Assembly (NCBI GenBank): GCA_009843725.1
Contig: VYCX01000064.1
Location: forward strand, 1-16,924
Direction of reading: 5' to 3'
Length of the DNA: 16,924 nt
DNA from: Boseongicola sp. SB0675_bin_26
GTDB taxonomy: Bacteria > Pseudomonadota > Alphaproteobacteria > Rhodobacterales > Rhodobacteraceae
Shown here: positions 7,201 through 13,879 of the stretch, in pieces
How positions within the stretch are numbered: position 1 is the stretch's first letter
Layout of the letters: each line of letters starts with the position of its first letter
The notes under the pieces: model-generated
Told to the model about the DNA's origin: nothing
What the model saw: only the letters and a program-made list of their open reading frames with translations
The model's database searches: none
Program-made: the position numbers and the translations under genes

Positions 7201-7662
7201 TCAGGCCGTTCCGGGCTTGCGACGATTGACGGCAACGGTGCGGAGAACCACGTCGGTCAGGCCTTGCCTCCGAGCCGTGAGAATCATCATGCCGATGGAG
7301 ATCATCTGCAGCGGAAAGGTCAGCACCGAGGCGAAGTAACCCGCAGTGTGCAGCAGCGCGGTTGTTCCATCAAGCCTTGCACCGTCCAGACTCCGGATCT
7401 CGATTCCCACGAGGATCATTCCCGGCGTCGCCGAGGATGACGCGAGCGTCGCCCAGCGATAGAGAAAGCTGGTGCACGCGTAGACGGCCGGCAGGAAAAG
7501 CAGCGCTGTCAACAGGGTGAAAGCCACAATCGCAGCGGTGGCCAGCGAGATCAGGAAGACATCCAGGCACCAGGCGAGAAACCGCTTCAAGGGCACGTTT
7601 CGATAGAGGCCGTAGTCATGCTCAAAGCCTGGCTGGTCGATCGGGTGCTCCATGGACGTCAT
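7201..7662 (-). CDS. RDD-family membrane protein
   Basis: This 153-residue integral membrane protein has the RDD-family layout. Arg27 and Asp34 (KRFLAWCLDVFLI) lie at the start of the first membrane helix (about 29-48), followed by a second helix (about 50-69). The family's TPG motif is present as ATPGMILVGIEIRSLDG (79-93), then a further hydrophobic segment at about 103-130 and the final Asp137 in GLTDVVL. RDD proteins are small membrane proteins of mostly unknown role, some linked to ion transport. I chose ATG 7662 because GGAGG lies 9 bases upstream; ATG 7653 is too far from that site. It sits between the DUF2852 gene and bpt on the same strand, with gaps of 83 and 67 bases. No partner gene indicates a specific substrate. 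Confidence 0.85.
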   Translation of the reverse strand: MTSMEHPIDQPGFEHDYGLYRNVPLKRFLAWCLDVFLISLATAAIVAFTLLTALLFLPAVYACTSFLYRWATLASSSATPGMILVGIEIRSLDGARLDGTTALLHTAGYFASVLTFPLQMISIGMMILTARRQGLTDVVLRTVAVNRRKPGTA

Positions 7663-7745
7663 GTCGAGGTTCCTCCGTCTTGGAATCACTGGCGGCCCGT
7701 TCTGCATTCAGAAGGGCCGCCGCTCTTGGGAGTCGGATTCCCGGC

Positions 7746-8168
7746 TCACGCCCCGACAGCGTCGGGGTCGATGTCGGCTTCGCGAGCCTTTCTGGCGCGC
7801 TCGGCCATGAACTGGTCGAATTCCGCCTTGTCCTTCGCGTCGCGCAGGCGCTGCAGGAATGTCTCGAACGAGTCCTGTTCCTCTTCAAGGCGTCGGAGTG
7901 TGTCCGCCTTGTATGCGTCGAAGGCCACGTTGCCGCTGGACTTCATGGCGGCGCGAATGTTGCCGCATTTCTTGCGCTTTTTTTCGAACATTCCCTTGCT
8001 CCAGATCATGTAGGCCAAGAGTGCCAGGCCGATAGGCCAGAAGAAGATGAAGCCGAGGATCATCGCTGCGATCCAGGCTCCCTTGCCACGCTCGTCCATC
8101 CACCGCTCGAAACGGCTGAACCAGCTTGCGAAGCCGGAAGTGGTGGCATTGAGTGTCGCGTTTGTCAT
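7746..8168 (-). CDS. DUF2852 family membrane protein
   Basis: This 140-residue protein matches the DUF2852 pattern: a short cytoplasmic-looking N-terminus, one membrane helix at about 31-56 (GAWIAAMILGFIFFWPIGLA, then LLAYMIWSK), a basic stretch (EKKRKK), then a helical, probably coiled-coil tail. The tail reads GNVAFDAYKADTLRRLEEEQ, then DSFETFLQRLRDAKDKAEFDQFMAER. The function is unknown. I chose ATG 8168 because AAGGAG stands 8 bases upstream; the open frame reaches 8243 but that part crosses a promoter and dyad. The three genes DUF2852, RDD and bpt run in the same direction, and the first two may share a transcript. Confidence 0.85.
   Translation of the reverse strand: MTNATLNATTSGFASWFSRFERWMDERGKGAWIAAMILGFIFFWPIGLALLAYMIWSKGMFEKKRKKCGNIRAAMKSSGNVAFDAYKADTLRRLEEEQDSFETFLQRLRDAKDKAEFDQFMAERARKAREADIDPDAVGA
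7751..7767. other. Strong hairpin over the 3' end of the DUF2852 gene
   Basis: CCCCGAC-AGC-GTCGGGG is a perfect 7-base inverted repeat with a 3-base loop, overlapping the last codons just before the stop at 7746. No T tract follows on either strand, so it is not a canonical terminator. It may protect or end the transcript, or simply reflect GC-rich codons. Confidence 0.35.
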
Positions 8169-8192
8169 CCCTTGTGCTCCTTGGGTTTGCAT

Positions 8193-8211
8193 ATGTGAAT
8201 GTGTTTCACAT
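8193..8211. promoter_or_regulatory. Operator-like dyad upstream of the DUF2852 gene
   Basis: ATGTGAA-TGTGT-TTCACAT is a perfect inverted repeat with 7-base arms and a 5-base spacer. It lies directly downstream of the putative -10 of the DUF2852 gene, where a dimeric repressor would block transcription start. The regulator is not identifiable; GntR- or MarR-type proteins commonly use dyads of this size. Confidence 0.45.
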
Positions 8212-8215
8212 CCTC

Positions 8216-8243
8216 GATATCGTGGGCGCGACGCGAAGTTCAA
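8216..8243 (-). promoter_or_regulatory. Possible promoter of the DUF2852 gene
   Basis: On the - strand TTGAAC (8243-8238) and GATATC (8221-8216) are separated by 16 bases. The position fits a transcript starting inside the dyad at 8193-8211, about 40 bases before the ATG. Confidence 0.35.
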
Positions 8244-8514
8244 GGCAGAATGTGACCTATTTTAACATTATTCGCGTAACTTGCTGAAAAAAAGGCAAAC
8301 AATTTTGTACAAGCGGCATGTCATGGCGCGAATCCTGCGGATGCCGACCTGACCGGAGCGCCCTGATGGTGGACCGCCACCTATTCGATGACGCGGATCT
8401 GGTGTGCCGCGACGGAGCGGCTTTCGCGCCGTGCGGTGGTCTCCAAACACTGAAGGGCCGAAGTCCACGGAATTTCTCGGGACAAACTGGAAGATTGCAA
8501 AGGGGGATGGCCTG
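8244..8514. other. Intergenic stretch between divergent transcripts
   Basis: I see no gene here. The stretch is AT-rich at 8255-8310, which may hold further promoter elements, and GC-rich afterwards. Short open frames on both strands show no recognisable domains. Confidence 0.3.
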
Positions 8515-8543
8515 TTGCCTTGAGTTCTCGGGCGGGACATATA
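8515..8543 (+). promoter_or_regulatory. Possible promoter of the six-gene catabolic operon
   Basis: TTGCCT (8515-8520) is followed after 17 bases by CATATA (8538-8543), about 30 bases before the first gene. The hexamers are imperfect. No clear operator is visible beside it. Confidence 0.35.
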
Positions 8544-8571
8544 GTTTGCCGAACGAATTCCAGGGCCGGGA

Positions 8572-9543
8572 ATGGCAGACATGACCAAGCTGAAAGGCGT
8601 TTTCGCGGCGATGTGCACGCCGATGGATGACCAGGGCGATGCGATAGATCTTGGGCGCTACCGGACGCACGTGGATGACATGATCGAGGCTGGACTGCAC
8701 GGGCTCGTGCTTGGTTCGGGTACGGGCGAGTACGCCTATCTGTCGGACGACGAGCGCCGCCGCTTGATCAAGGAAGGTACCAAGCATGTAAACGGCCGGG
8801 TTCCGACGATTGCGCAGACTACTGCGATGAGCACGCGGGACTGCATCGAAAGCGCGCGGTTCGCGCAGGACGCGGGCGCCGATGCTCTGATGGTCCTGCC
8901 TCCCTTTCTTGAGCCCCCGAACGAACGTGGCGTCATGTACCACTATACCGCAATCGCCAAGTCGGTGAGCATCCCGATCGTGATGTACAACGTCCCTGAA
9001 CAGGCCGCCCCGATGACGGAAGACCTGTACCGCAGGTTGCTGGCGGTCGAGAATCTCGATTACATAAAGGACAGTTCGGGAGACTTCGTGGCGCTCCAAA
9101 AGCTGGTCGGCATCGGCGGCAACGTGATGAACGGTTCCGATCCCTACGCGGTCCATAGCCTGATGTCCGGGTGTGTCGGCATGATATGGGGTGCTGCGAA
9201 CTTCATGCCGCACGAATGTGCGCAGCTCTATGATCTGGTTGTGGCAGGCAAGCATGCCGAAGCTCTCGCGCTATGGGACACCATGAAGGCAATCTGTCTC
9301 TGGCTTTCGGGTAACGTGCATGACGTGGATTACCTGACGGGCGTCAAGGCGGCCACGCGCCTGACCGGCCGGGACATGGGCGGAGCACGCAAGCCTTTGC
9401 CCCCGGTGCCGGGTGCTGCCCGCCACGACATCAAGCTGGCGCTCAGCAAATTGCCCGTGAACCGCACCAAGGTCGATCGGCTTGTCTGGCGTGACTGGCA
9501 GGAAGAACGTGACTGGCTCGTCCAGTCCTATCGCAACAATTGA
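8572..9543 (+). CDS. DapA-family lyase/aldolase (N-acetylneuraminate lyase superfamily)
   Basis: This 323-residue protein is a class I Schiff-base lyase of the dihydrodipicolinate synthase superfamily. The motif GSGTGEYAYLSDDER (residues 48-62) corresponds to the GTTGE pyruvate-binding motif, Tyr139 (VMYNVPEQ) is the catalytic tyrosine and Lys166 (YIKDSSGD) the Schiff-base lysine. Family members cleave or form 2-keto acids, or deaminate/dehydrate sugar acids and hydroxyproline-derived pyrrolines. It is unlikely to be the lysine-pathway DapA, because it opens a catabolic operon and carries an extra C-terminal stretch of about 25 residues (DRLVWRDWQEERDW). ATG 8572 and ATG 8581 are both plausible starts; AGGG at 8562 favours the first and GGGA at 8568 the second. 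The gap to the aldehyde dehydrogenase is 12 bases. The substrate is unknown. Confidence 0.85.
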   Translation: MADMTKLKGVFAAMCTPMDDQGDAIDLGRYRTHVDDMIEAGLHGLVLGSGTGEYAYLSDDERRRLIKEGTKHVNGRVPTIAQTTAMSTRDCIESARFAQDAGADALMVLPPFLEPPNERGVMYHYTAIAKSVSIPIVMYNVPEQAAPMTEDLYRRLLAVENLDYIKDSSGDFVALQKLVGIGGNVMNGSDPYAVHSLMSGCVGMIWGAANFMPHECAQLYDLVVAGKHAEALALWDTMKAICLWLSGNVHDVDYLTGVKAATRLTGRDMGGARKPLPPVPGAARHDIKLALSKLPVNRTKVDRLVWRDWQEERDWLVQSYRNN

Positions 9544-9555
9544 GGCTTGCCCAAA

Positions 9556-11025
9556 ATGGCCGAGAACAAGAATTCCTATCCCACCAAGGCCGTAATCGGC
9601 GGACGGTCCGTTGACGCGACGGGGTGCAAGACATTCGAAACCGTCAATCCTTCGACCGGCAAGGTCCTGGCGGAGATCTCCGAATGCACGGCTGCCGACG
9701 TTGACAAGGCCGTGGCCGCGGCACGCCAGGCCTTCGATGAAGGGCCTTGGCCACGGATGTCGCCCGCCGAACGCAAGACGACATTGCAACGCTTCGCCAC
9801 GGTAATCGAGGCGAATGTTGACGAGCTTGCCGAACTGGAGGCTTTGGAAGGGGGAAAGCCGATCAGCGATGCGCTGGGCATCGACCTGCCTGAGACGGTC
9901 GCCACGATTCGCTGGCATGCCGAAGCGGCCGACAAGATCTGCGACAGGGTCACGCCGTCCGATCCCGGCATTCTTTCCATGGTGGTGCGCGAGCCCATCG
10001 GCGTGGTGGCAGCGATCCTGCCATGGAACTTTCCCGTCATGATGGCGGCCTGGAAACTTGGCCCCGCGCTTGCCGAAGGCAACACGATGGTGCTGAAGCC
10101 GGCCGAGCAGACTTCGATGTCGACGATCCGCCTGGCCGAACTCGCGACCGAAGCGGGCATTCCCGACGGCGTGATCAACGTCGTGCCCGGATTCGGCGAG
10201 GTTGTGGGCAAGGCACTTGGCGAGCACATGCAGGTTGATTGCGTCGGGTTCACGGGTTCAACGGAAACGGGGCGCCTGTTCCTGCACTACGCGGCGGACT
10301 CGAACCTGAAGCGTGTCCTGCTTGAATGCGGCGGCAAGAACCCGATGATCGTCATGCCGGATGTCGAGGATCTCGACCTTGTCGCGGACCATGCCGTGAA
10401 CTCCGCTTTCTGGAACATGGGAGAGAACTGCTCGTCGAACAGCCGTCTGCTGGTACATGAAGGCCTGCACGGCGAACTGATCGACCTGATCGTCGAGCGT
10501 GCGCAGGGCTGGGTGGTCGATGATCCGATGAAGGCAGCTTGCCGCGTTGGGCCCCTTATCGAGAAGGGGCATATGGACAGGGTCCTGGGTCATATCGAAC
10601 AGGCCAAGAAGGATGGGGCCAAACTGATCCATGGCGGCAGAAGGGTGCTGGCTGAAACCGGCGGCTACTTTGTGGAGCCGGCAATTTTCGATGACGTCAC
10701 GCCCGAGATGCCGCTCGCACGCGAGGAGGTGTTTGGCCCGGTGCTTGCCGTCATGACCTTCAGGACGCCGGAGGAGGCCATCGCGATGGCCAATGACACC
10801 GACTACGGTCTGGCGGCATCGGTATTCGCCCAGTCGAACAAGACCGCGCACAATGCGGCGCGGCAGGTGCGGGCCGGAACGGTTTCGGTCAACTGCTATG
10901 GCGAGGGCGATCAAGGCACGCCCTTCGGCGGCTACAAGCTGTCCGGCTTCGGCGGACGCGACAAGTCGCTCGCCGCCCACGACCAGTACTGCGAATTGAA
11001 GACCGTTTGGATGGATCTCGGCTGA
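9556..11025 (+). CDS. NAD(P)-dependent aldehyde dehydrogenase (PuuC-like)
   Basis: This 489-residue enzyme oxidises an aldehyde to its acid. It has the full aldehyde dehydrogenase fold: PWNFP with Asn158, KPAEQTS (181-187), GFTGSTETGR (231-240), the general base Glu257 in LLECGGKNP (commonly ELGGK), the nucleophile Cys292 in MGENCSSNSRLLV, EEVFGPVLAV and the C-terminal PFGGYKLSGFGGRDKS. The whole pattern is closest to the PuuC/gamma-glutamyl-gamma-aminobutyraldehyde and betaine-aldehyde group. I cannot assign the substrate. ATG 9556 is chosen because GAGG (9542-9545) lies 10 bases before it, within the stop region of the preceding gene; a TTG at 9547 would be too close. The next gene starts 8 bases after its stop. 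The partner FAD oxidoreductase is a plausible source of the aldehyde. Confidence 0.9.
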   Translation: MAENKNSYPTKAVIGGRSVDATGCKTFETVNPSTGKVLAEISECTAADVDKAVAAARQAFDEGPWPRMSPAERKTTLQRFATVIEANVDELAELEALEGGKPISDALGIDLPETVATIRWHAEAADKICDRVTPSDPGILSMVVREPIGVVAAILPWNFPVMMAAWKLGPALAEGNTMVLKPAEQTSMSTIRLAELATEAGIPDGVINVVPGFGEVVGKALGEHMQVDCVGFTGSTETGRLFLHYAADSNLKRVLLECGGKNPMIVMPDVEDLDLVADHAVNSAFWNMGENCSSNSRLLVHEGLHGELIDLIVERAQGWVVDDPMKAACRVGPLIEKGHMDRVLGHIEQAKKDGAKLIHGGRRVLAETGGYFVEPAIFDDVTPEMPLAREEVFGPVLAVMTFRTPEEAIAMANDTDYGLAASVFAQSNKTAHNAARQVRAGTVSVNCYGEGDQGTPFGGYKLSGFGGRDKSLAAHDQYCELKTVWMDLG

Positions 11026-11033
11026 GGCCGGCG

Positions 11034-12350
11034 ATGAAGATCAATCGGCTTCCAAGGATGGATGACAACAATGGCTGGCTGAACATCCTGCCGCCATTGC
11101 CGCCGCCCGTTTCGGCCTTGGGCGAAATCCAGTCGGATTTCGCAATTGTCGGAGCGGGGTTTGCCGGCCTTGCCGTAGCACGTCGCCTGGGCGAGCTTTT
11201 GCCGGATTGCAGCATCGTCCTGCTGGACGCCGGGCGGGTCGGAAACAACGCGGCGGGGCGCAGCTCGGGCTTCGCCATCGATCAGGCGCACAACATTCGC
11301 GCCAAGGACTTTGCCGGTGTCATTGACGCGGAAAGGGAGCAGCTTTCCCTGAACAGGGCCGGACAGGATTACCTGCGCGAGGCGGTTCGATCCCATCGGA
11401 TTCCCTGCGACTGGGACGAGGCCGGGAAGATCCATGCAGCCGCGACGGATCGTGGAGCTTCCAAGCTGAAGGCGTATGCCAAGGCCCTGGACCTGCTTGA
11501 CGTGGAGCATGACTGGCTTGGCGCCGACCGGATGAAGGAGATCACGGGTTCGGAATTCTACGTCTCCGGTCTTTACACCCCGGGCACCATCCTGGTGCAG
11601 CCGGCCGCCTTGGTTCGCGGTCTTGCAACGACCCTGCCGGACAATGTGGCGCTGTTCGAAAACAGCCCGGTGACAGAGATGGAGCTCGGGGTCCCGCATC
11701 GGCTGACCATGCCGGAGGCGGCCGTCCAGGCTCGCACCCTGATTCTGGCCAACAACGGGTTTGCCGGGCAGTTCGGCTACTACCGAAAGGAGCTGCTGCC
11801 CATTGCCACCTGGGGCAGCCTGACCCGTCCGCTGAACGGCGATGAAGCGAGGCTGTTGGGCGGCAGGAACAGCTGGGGCATAGTTCCTGCGGATCCATTC
11901 GGCACCTCAGTTCGGCGAATGATCGATCGCCGAATCCTTATACGCAACATCTACAGCTACAGCCCCGGCCTCAATCCCGTGGAGCGGGACCGGACATGGG
12001 CGCGGGCGCGGCACGAGACATCCTTGCGCAACCGCTTTCCCATGCTGCCTGACCTCAACTTCGACTACACCTGGGGCGGCCCCTTGTGCCTTTCCCGCAA
12101 CGGCGAACCGGTCTTCGGAGAACTGGAGACCGGCGTGTTCGGGGCATGCTGTCTCAACGGCGTCGGGATCGTGCGCGGGACAGTCTATGGAAAGCTCCTG
12201 GCAGAGCTGGTCGCAGGCGTTTCGACTCCCTTGCTCGACATCATGCTGAATGCGGGGCGACCGTCCGGGACGCCGCCGCAGCCATTTCTCGGCTGGGGCG
12301 TGCGGCTGAATTTCGCCAAGCGTCGCCACGACGCCGGATTGGAGATGTAG
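11034..12350 (+). CDS. FAD-dependent oxidoreductase, DAO family (PuuB-like)
   Basis: This 438-residue flavoprotein belongs to the D-amino-acid oxidase/glycine oxidase superfamily. The FAD-binding Rossmann motif is FAIVGAGFAGLAVARRLGE (about 36-54), followed by IVLLDAG and NNAAGRSSGFAIDQAHN. This last part is the AxGRNxGF-type segment seen in gamma-glutamylputrescine oxidases. The C-terminal flavin region reads GPLCLSRNGEPVFGEL and GACCLNGVGIVRGTVYGKLLAELV. Such enzymes oxidise a C-N bond in an amine or amino acid to an imine, which hydrolyses to an aldehyde or keto acid. ATG 11034 has GAGG 6 bases upstream; ATG 11007 inside the preceding gene lacks a site. An N-terminal stretch of about 30 residues precedes the FAD motif. 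It is sandwiched in the operon between the aldehyde dehydrogenase and two dehydrogenases. Confidence 0.85.
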   Translation: MKINRLPRMDDNNGWLNILPPLPPPVSALGEIQSDFAIVGAGFAGLAVARRLGELLPDCSIVLLDAGRVGNNAAGRSSGFAIDQAHNIRAKDFAGVIDAEREQLSLNRAGQDYLREAVRSHRIPCDWDEAGKIHAAATDRGASKLKAYAKALDLLDVEHDWLGADRMKEITGSEFYVSGLYTPGTILVQPAALVRGLATTLPDNVALFENSPVTEMELGVPHRLTMPEAAVQARTLILANNGFAGQFGYYRKELLPIATWGSLTRPLNGDEARLLGGRNSWGIVPADPFGTSVRRMIDRRILIRNIYSYSPGLNPVERDRTWARARHETSLRNRFPMLPDLNFDYTWGGPLCLSRNGEPVFGELETGVFGACCLNGVGIVRGTVYGKLLAELVAGVSTPLLDIMLNAGRPSGTPPQPFLGWGVRLNFAKRRHDAGLEM

Positions 12351-12353
12351 GCG

Positions 12354-13112
12354 TTGGACCTCCTGGGCAAGACAGCTTTGGTGACTGGTGGAACTTCGGG
12401 GATCGGTGCGGCGACCGCTCGCGTGCTGGCGGAGGCCGGAGCCAACGTTGTCGTCGCGGGTCGCAACGAAGGCGCTGCCAGAGAGCTTTGCCGCGAGATT
12501 TCTGGGGAAGTTCGTCAGGCGACATACGTTCTTGGCGATGTCGTGGACCCTGATTTTGCCGCGGCGGCAGTCAGTGATGCAGAAAGCCGGTTCGGCGGGC
12601 TGCATGTTCTTGTCAACGCCGCCGGCGCTATCGTCAGGGGCACAGTTGAGGAGACATCCGACGATGAATGGAACAGGATGCTGTCTGTCAACGTCACTGG
12701 AACGTTCTTCATGTCCCGGGCAGCGATTCCCACGCTGCGCCGGTCCGGGGGCGGCAGCATTGTCAATCTGGGGTCCACTGCCGGGCTGGTCGGATGCCCG
12801 AATCTTGCAGCCTATTGTGCAAGCAAGGGCGCAATCGTGAACCTGACTCGGGCCATGGCGCTTGACCATGCGCACGAGGGCATCCGCGTGAATGCCGTCT
12901 GTCCTGGCGCAGTTGACACGCCGATGCTGGTCTCTGGTCACGGCGACGTGGCGCCGGATCACGTGCGCGAGGCGAACCGTGTTTCGATTCCGCAGAGTTG
13001 GCTGCCCGGGCCGATCGAGATCGCCAATGCCATCGCGTTCCTCGCTTCAGATCTCAGCAGGCACGTCACCGGCACGGCATTGCCGGTCGACGGCGGGTTC
13101 ACCGCGAAATGA
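12354..13112 (+). CDS. Short-chain dehydrogenase/reductase, probably NADP-type
   Basis: This is a classical SDR of 252 residues. It contains TGGTSGIG (residues 11-18), NAAG (88-91), structural Asn113, and the catalytic triad Ser141, Tyr154 and Lys158 in YCASK, followed by VNAVCPGAVDTPM and a GTALPVDGG end. Arg37 follows the second strand (VVVAGRN), a feature that usually favours NADP. It probably interconverts a secondary alcohol and a ketone in the operon's pathway. The start appears to be TTG at 12354: GGAG at 12341-12344 lies 9 bases before it, and the encoded MDLLGKTALVTGG is the right distance from the fold. No ATG is available nearby. The stop overlaps the next SDR start as ATGA. Confidence 0.87.
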   Translation: MDLLGKTALVTGGTSGIGAATARVLAEAGANVVVAGRNEGAARELCREISGEVRQATYVLGDVVDPDFAAAAVSDAESRFGGLHVLVNAAGAIVRGTVEETSDDEWNRMLSVNVTGTFFMSRAAIPTLRRSGGGSIVNLGSTAGLVGCPNLAAYCASKGAIVNLTRAMALDHAHEGIRVNAVCPGAVDTPMLVSGHGDVAPDHVREANRVSIPQSWLPGPIEIANAIAFLASDLSRHVTGTALPVDGGFTAK

Positions 13113-13870
13113 GCGCCAGTCTGAAAGACAGGGTCGCAATCGTGACTGGCGGCGCGCAGGGGATCGGCCTTGCCATTGCGCGATGCCTGCACGACGCGGG
13201 GGCGCGCGTCGTGATCGGGGACGTTCAACCCTTGGATGACGGCGCCCTGCACTTTCATGATCTCGATGCGACCGACGAGGCGTCCGTCGCCGCCTTCTTC
13301 GCACATGTTCGTCAGAGCCACGGCAATCCCTCGGTGTTGGTCAACAACGCGGGCCTTCTCTCCAGCGCACCGCTTGATCGGCTGACCGTTTCGGAGTGGG
13401 ACAATATCATGGCGGTCAATTTGCGCGGGCCGTTCCTCATGGCCAGGCATTTTGCTTCCTGCTGTTCGCCGCAAGACAAACCGTCAATAGTCAACATTGG
13501 CTCGATCGAGGCATTCAGTGGCAACCCCGACCATACCGCCTATATGACTTCCAAGGCGGGCCTCAACGGCTTGACGGTTTCTCTGGCGATCGACCTCGGA
13601 CCCAAGGGCGTGCGCGTCAACGCCATTGCGCCTGGCTGGATCAACACCGAGATGAACGAAGGGTACATGGCGCGAGTTCCGGATCGTGCCACGGCTGAAA
13701 GACAGCTTTGCGACCTTCATCCTCTGGGGCGAATAGGATCTCCATCGGACATCGGTGATGTCGCGGTCTGGCTGGCCGGCGACCAGTCGAAATTCGTTAC
13801 AGGGCAAGTCATTCGGGTCGAAGGAGGACGCATGGCGAAGCTTTCTCTTCCGGCCGCGTTCAACGTTTAG
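13109..13870 (+). CDS. Short-chain dehydrogenase/reductase, probably NAD-type
   Basis: This second classical SDR has 253 residues. It contains TGGAQGIG (13-20), NNAG (79-82), Asn104, the catalytic Ser132, Tyr145 and Lys149 (AYMTSK), then VNAIAPGWINTEM and a GQVIRVEGG end. Asp38 (VVIGDV) at the end of the second strand usually indicates NAD, unlike the preceding SDR. The start ATG at 13109 overlaps the previous stop (ATGA), indicating translational coupling; the longer open frame reaching back to 12998 lies inside the upstream gene. Two adjacent SDRs with different cofactor signatures could perform successive steps or act on stereoisomers of one intermediate. The methyltransferase-family gene starts 9 bases later. 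Confidence 0.88.
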   Translation: MSASLKDRVAIVTGGAQGIGLAIARCLHDAGARVVIGDVQPLDDGALHFHDLDATDEASVAAFFAHVRQSHGNPSVLVNNAGLLSSAPLDRLTVSEWDNIMAVNLRGPFLMARHFASCCSPQDKPSIVNIGSIEAFSGNPDHTAYMTSKAGLNGLTVSLAIDLGPKGVRVNAIAPGWINTEMNEGYMARVPDRATAERQLCDLHPLGRIGSPSDIGDVAVWLAGDQSKFVTGQVIRVEGGRMAKLSLPAAFNV

Positions 13871-13879
13871 GTTCGGCGC

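Noticed and set aside
8572..9543. Lysine-biosynthesis dapA
   Set aside because: The catalytic Lys and Tyr fit the superfamily, but the gene opens a catabolic operon and has a C-terminal extension; biosynthetic dapA is not expected in this context.
9271..10227. 318-codon - strand frame across the lyase and aldehyde dehydrogenase
   Set aside because: It is antisense to two confidently identified genes and has no recognisable motif.
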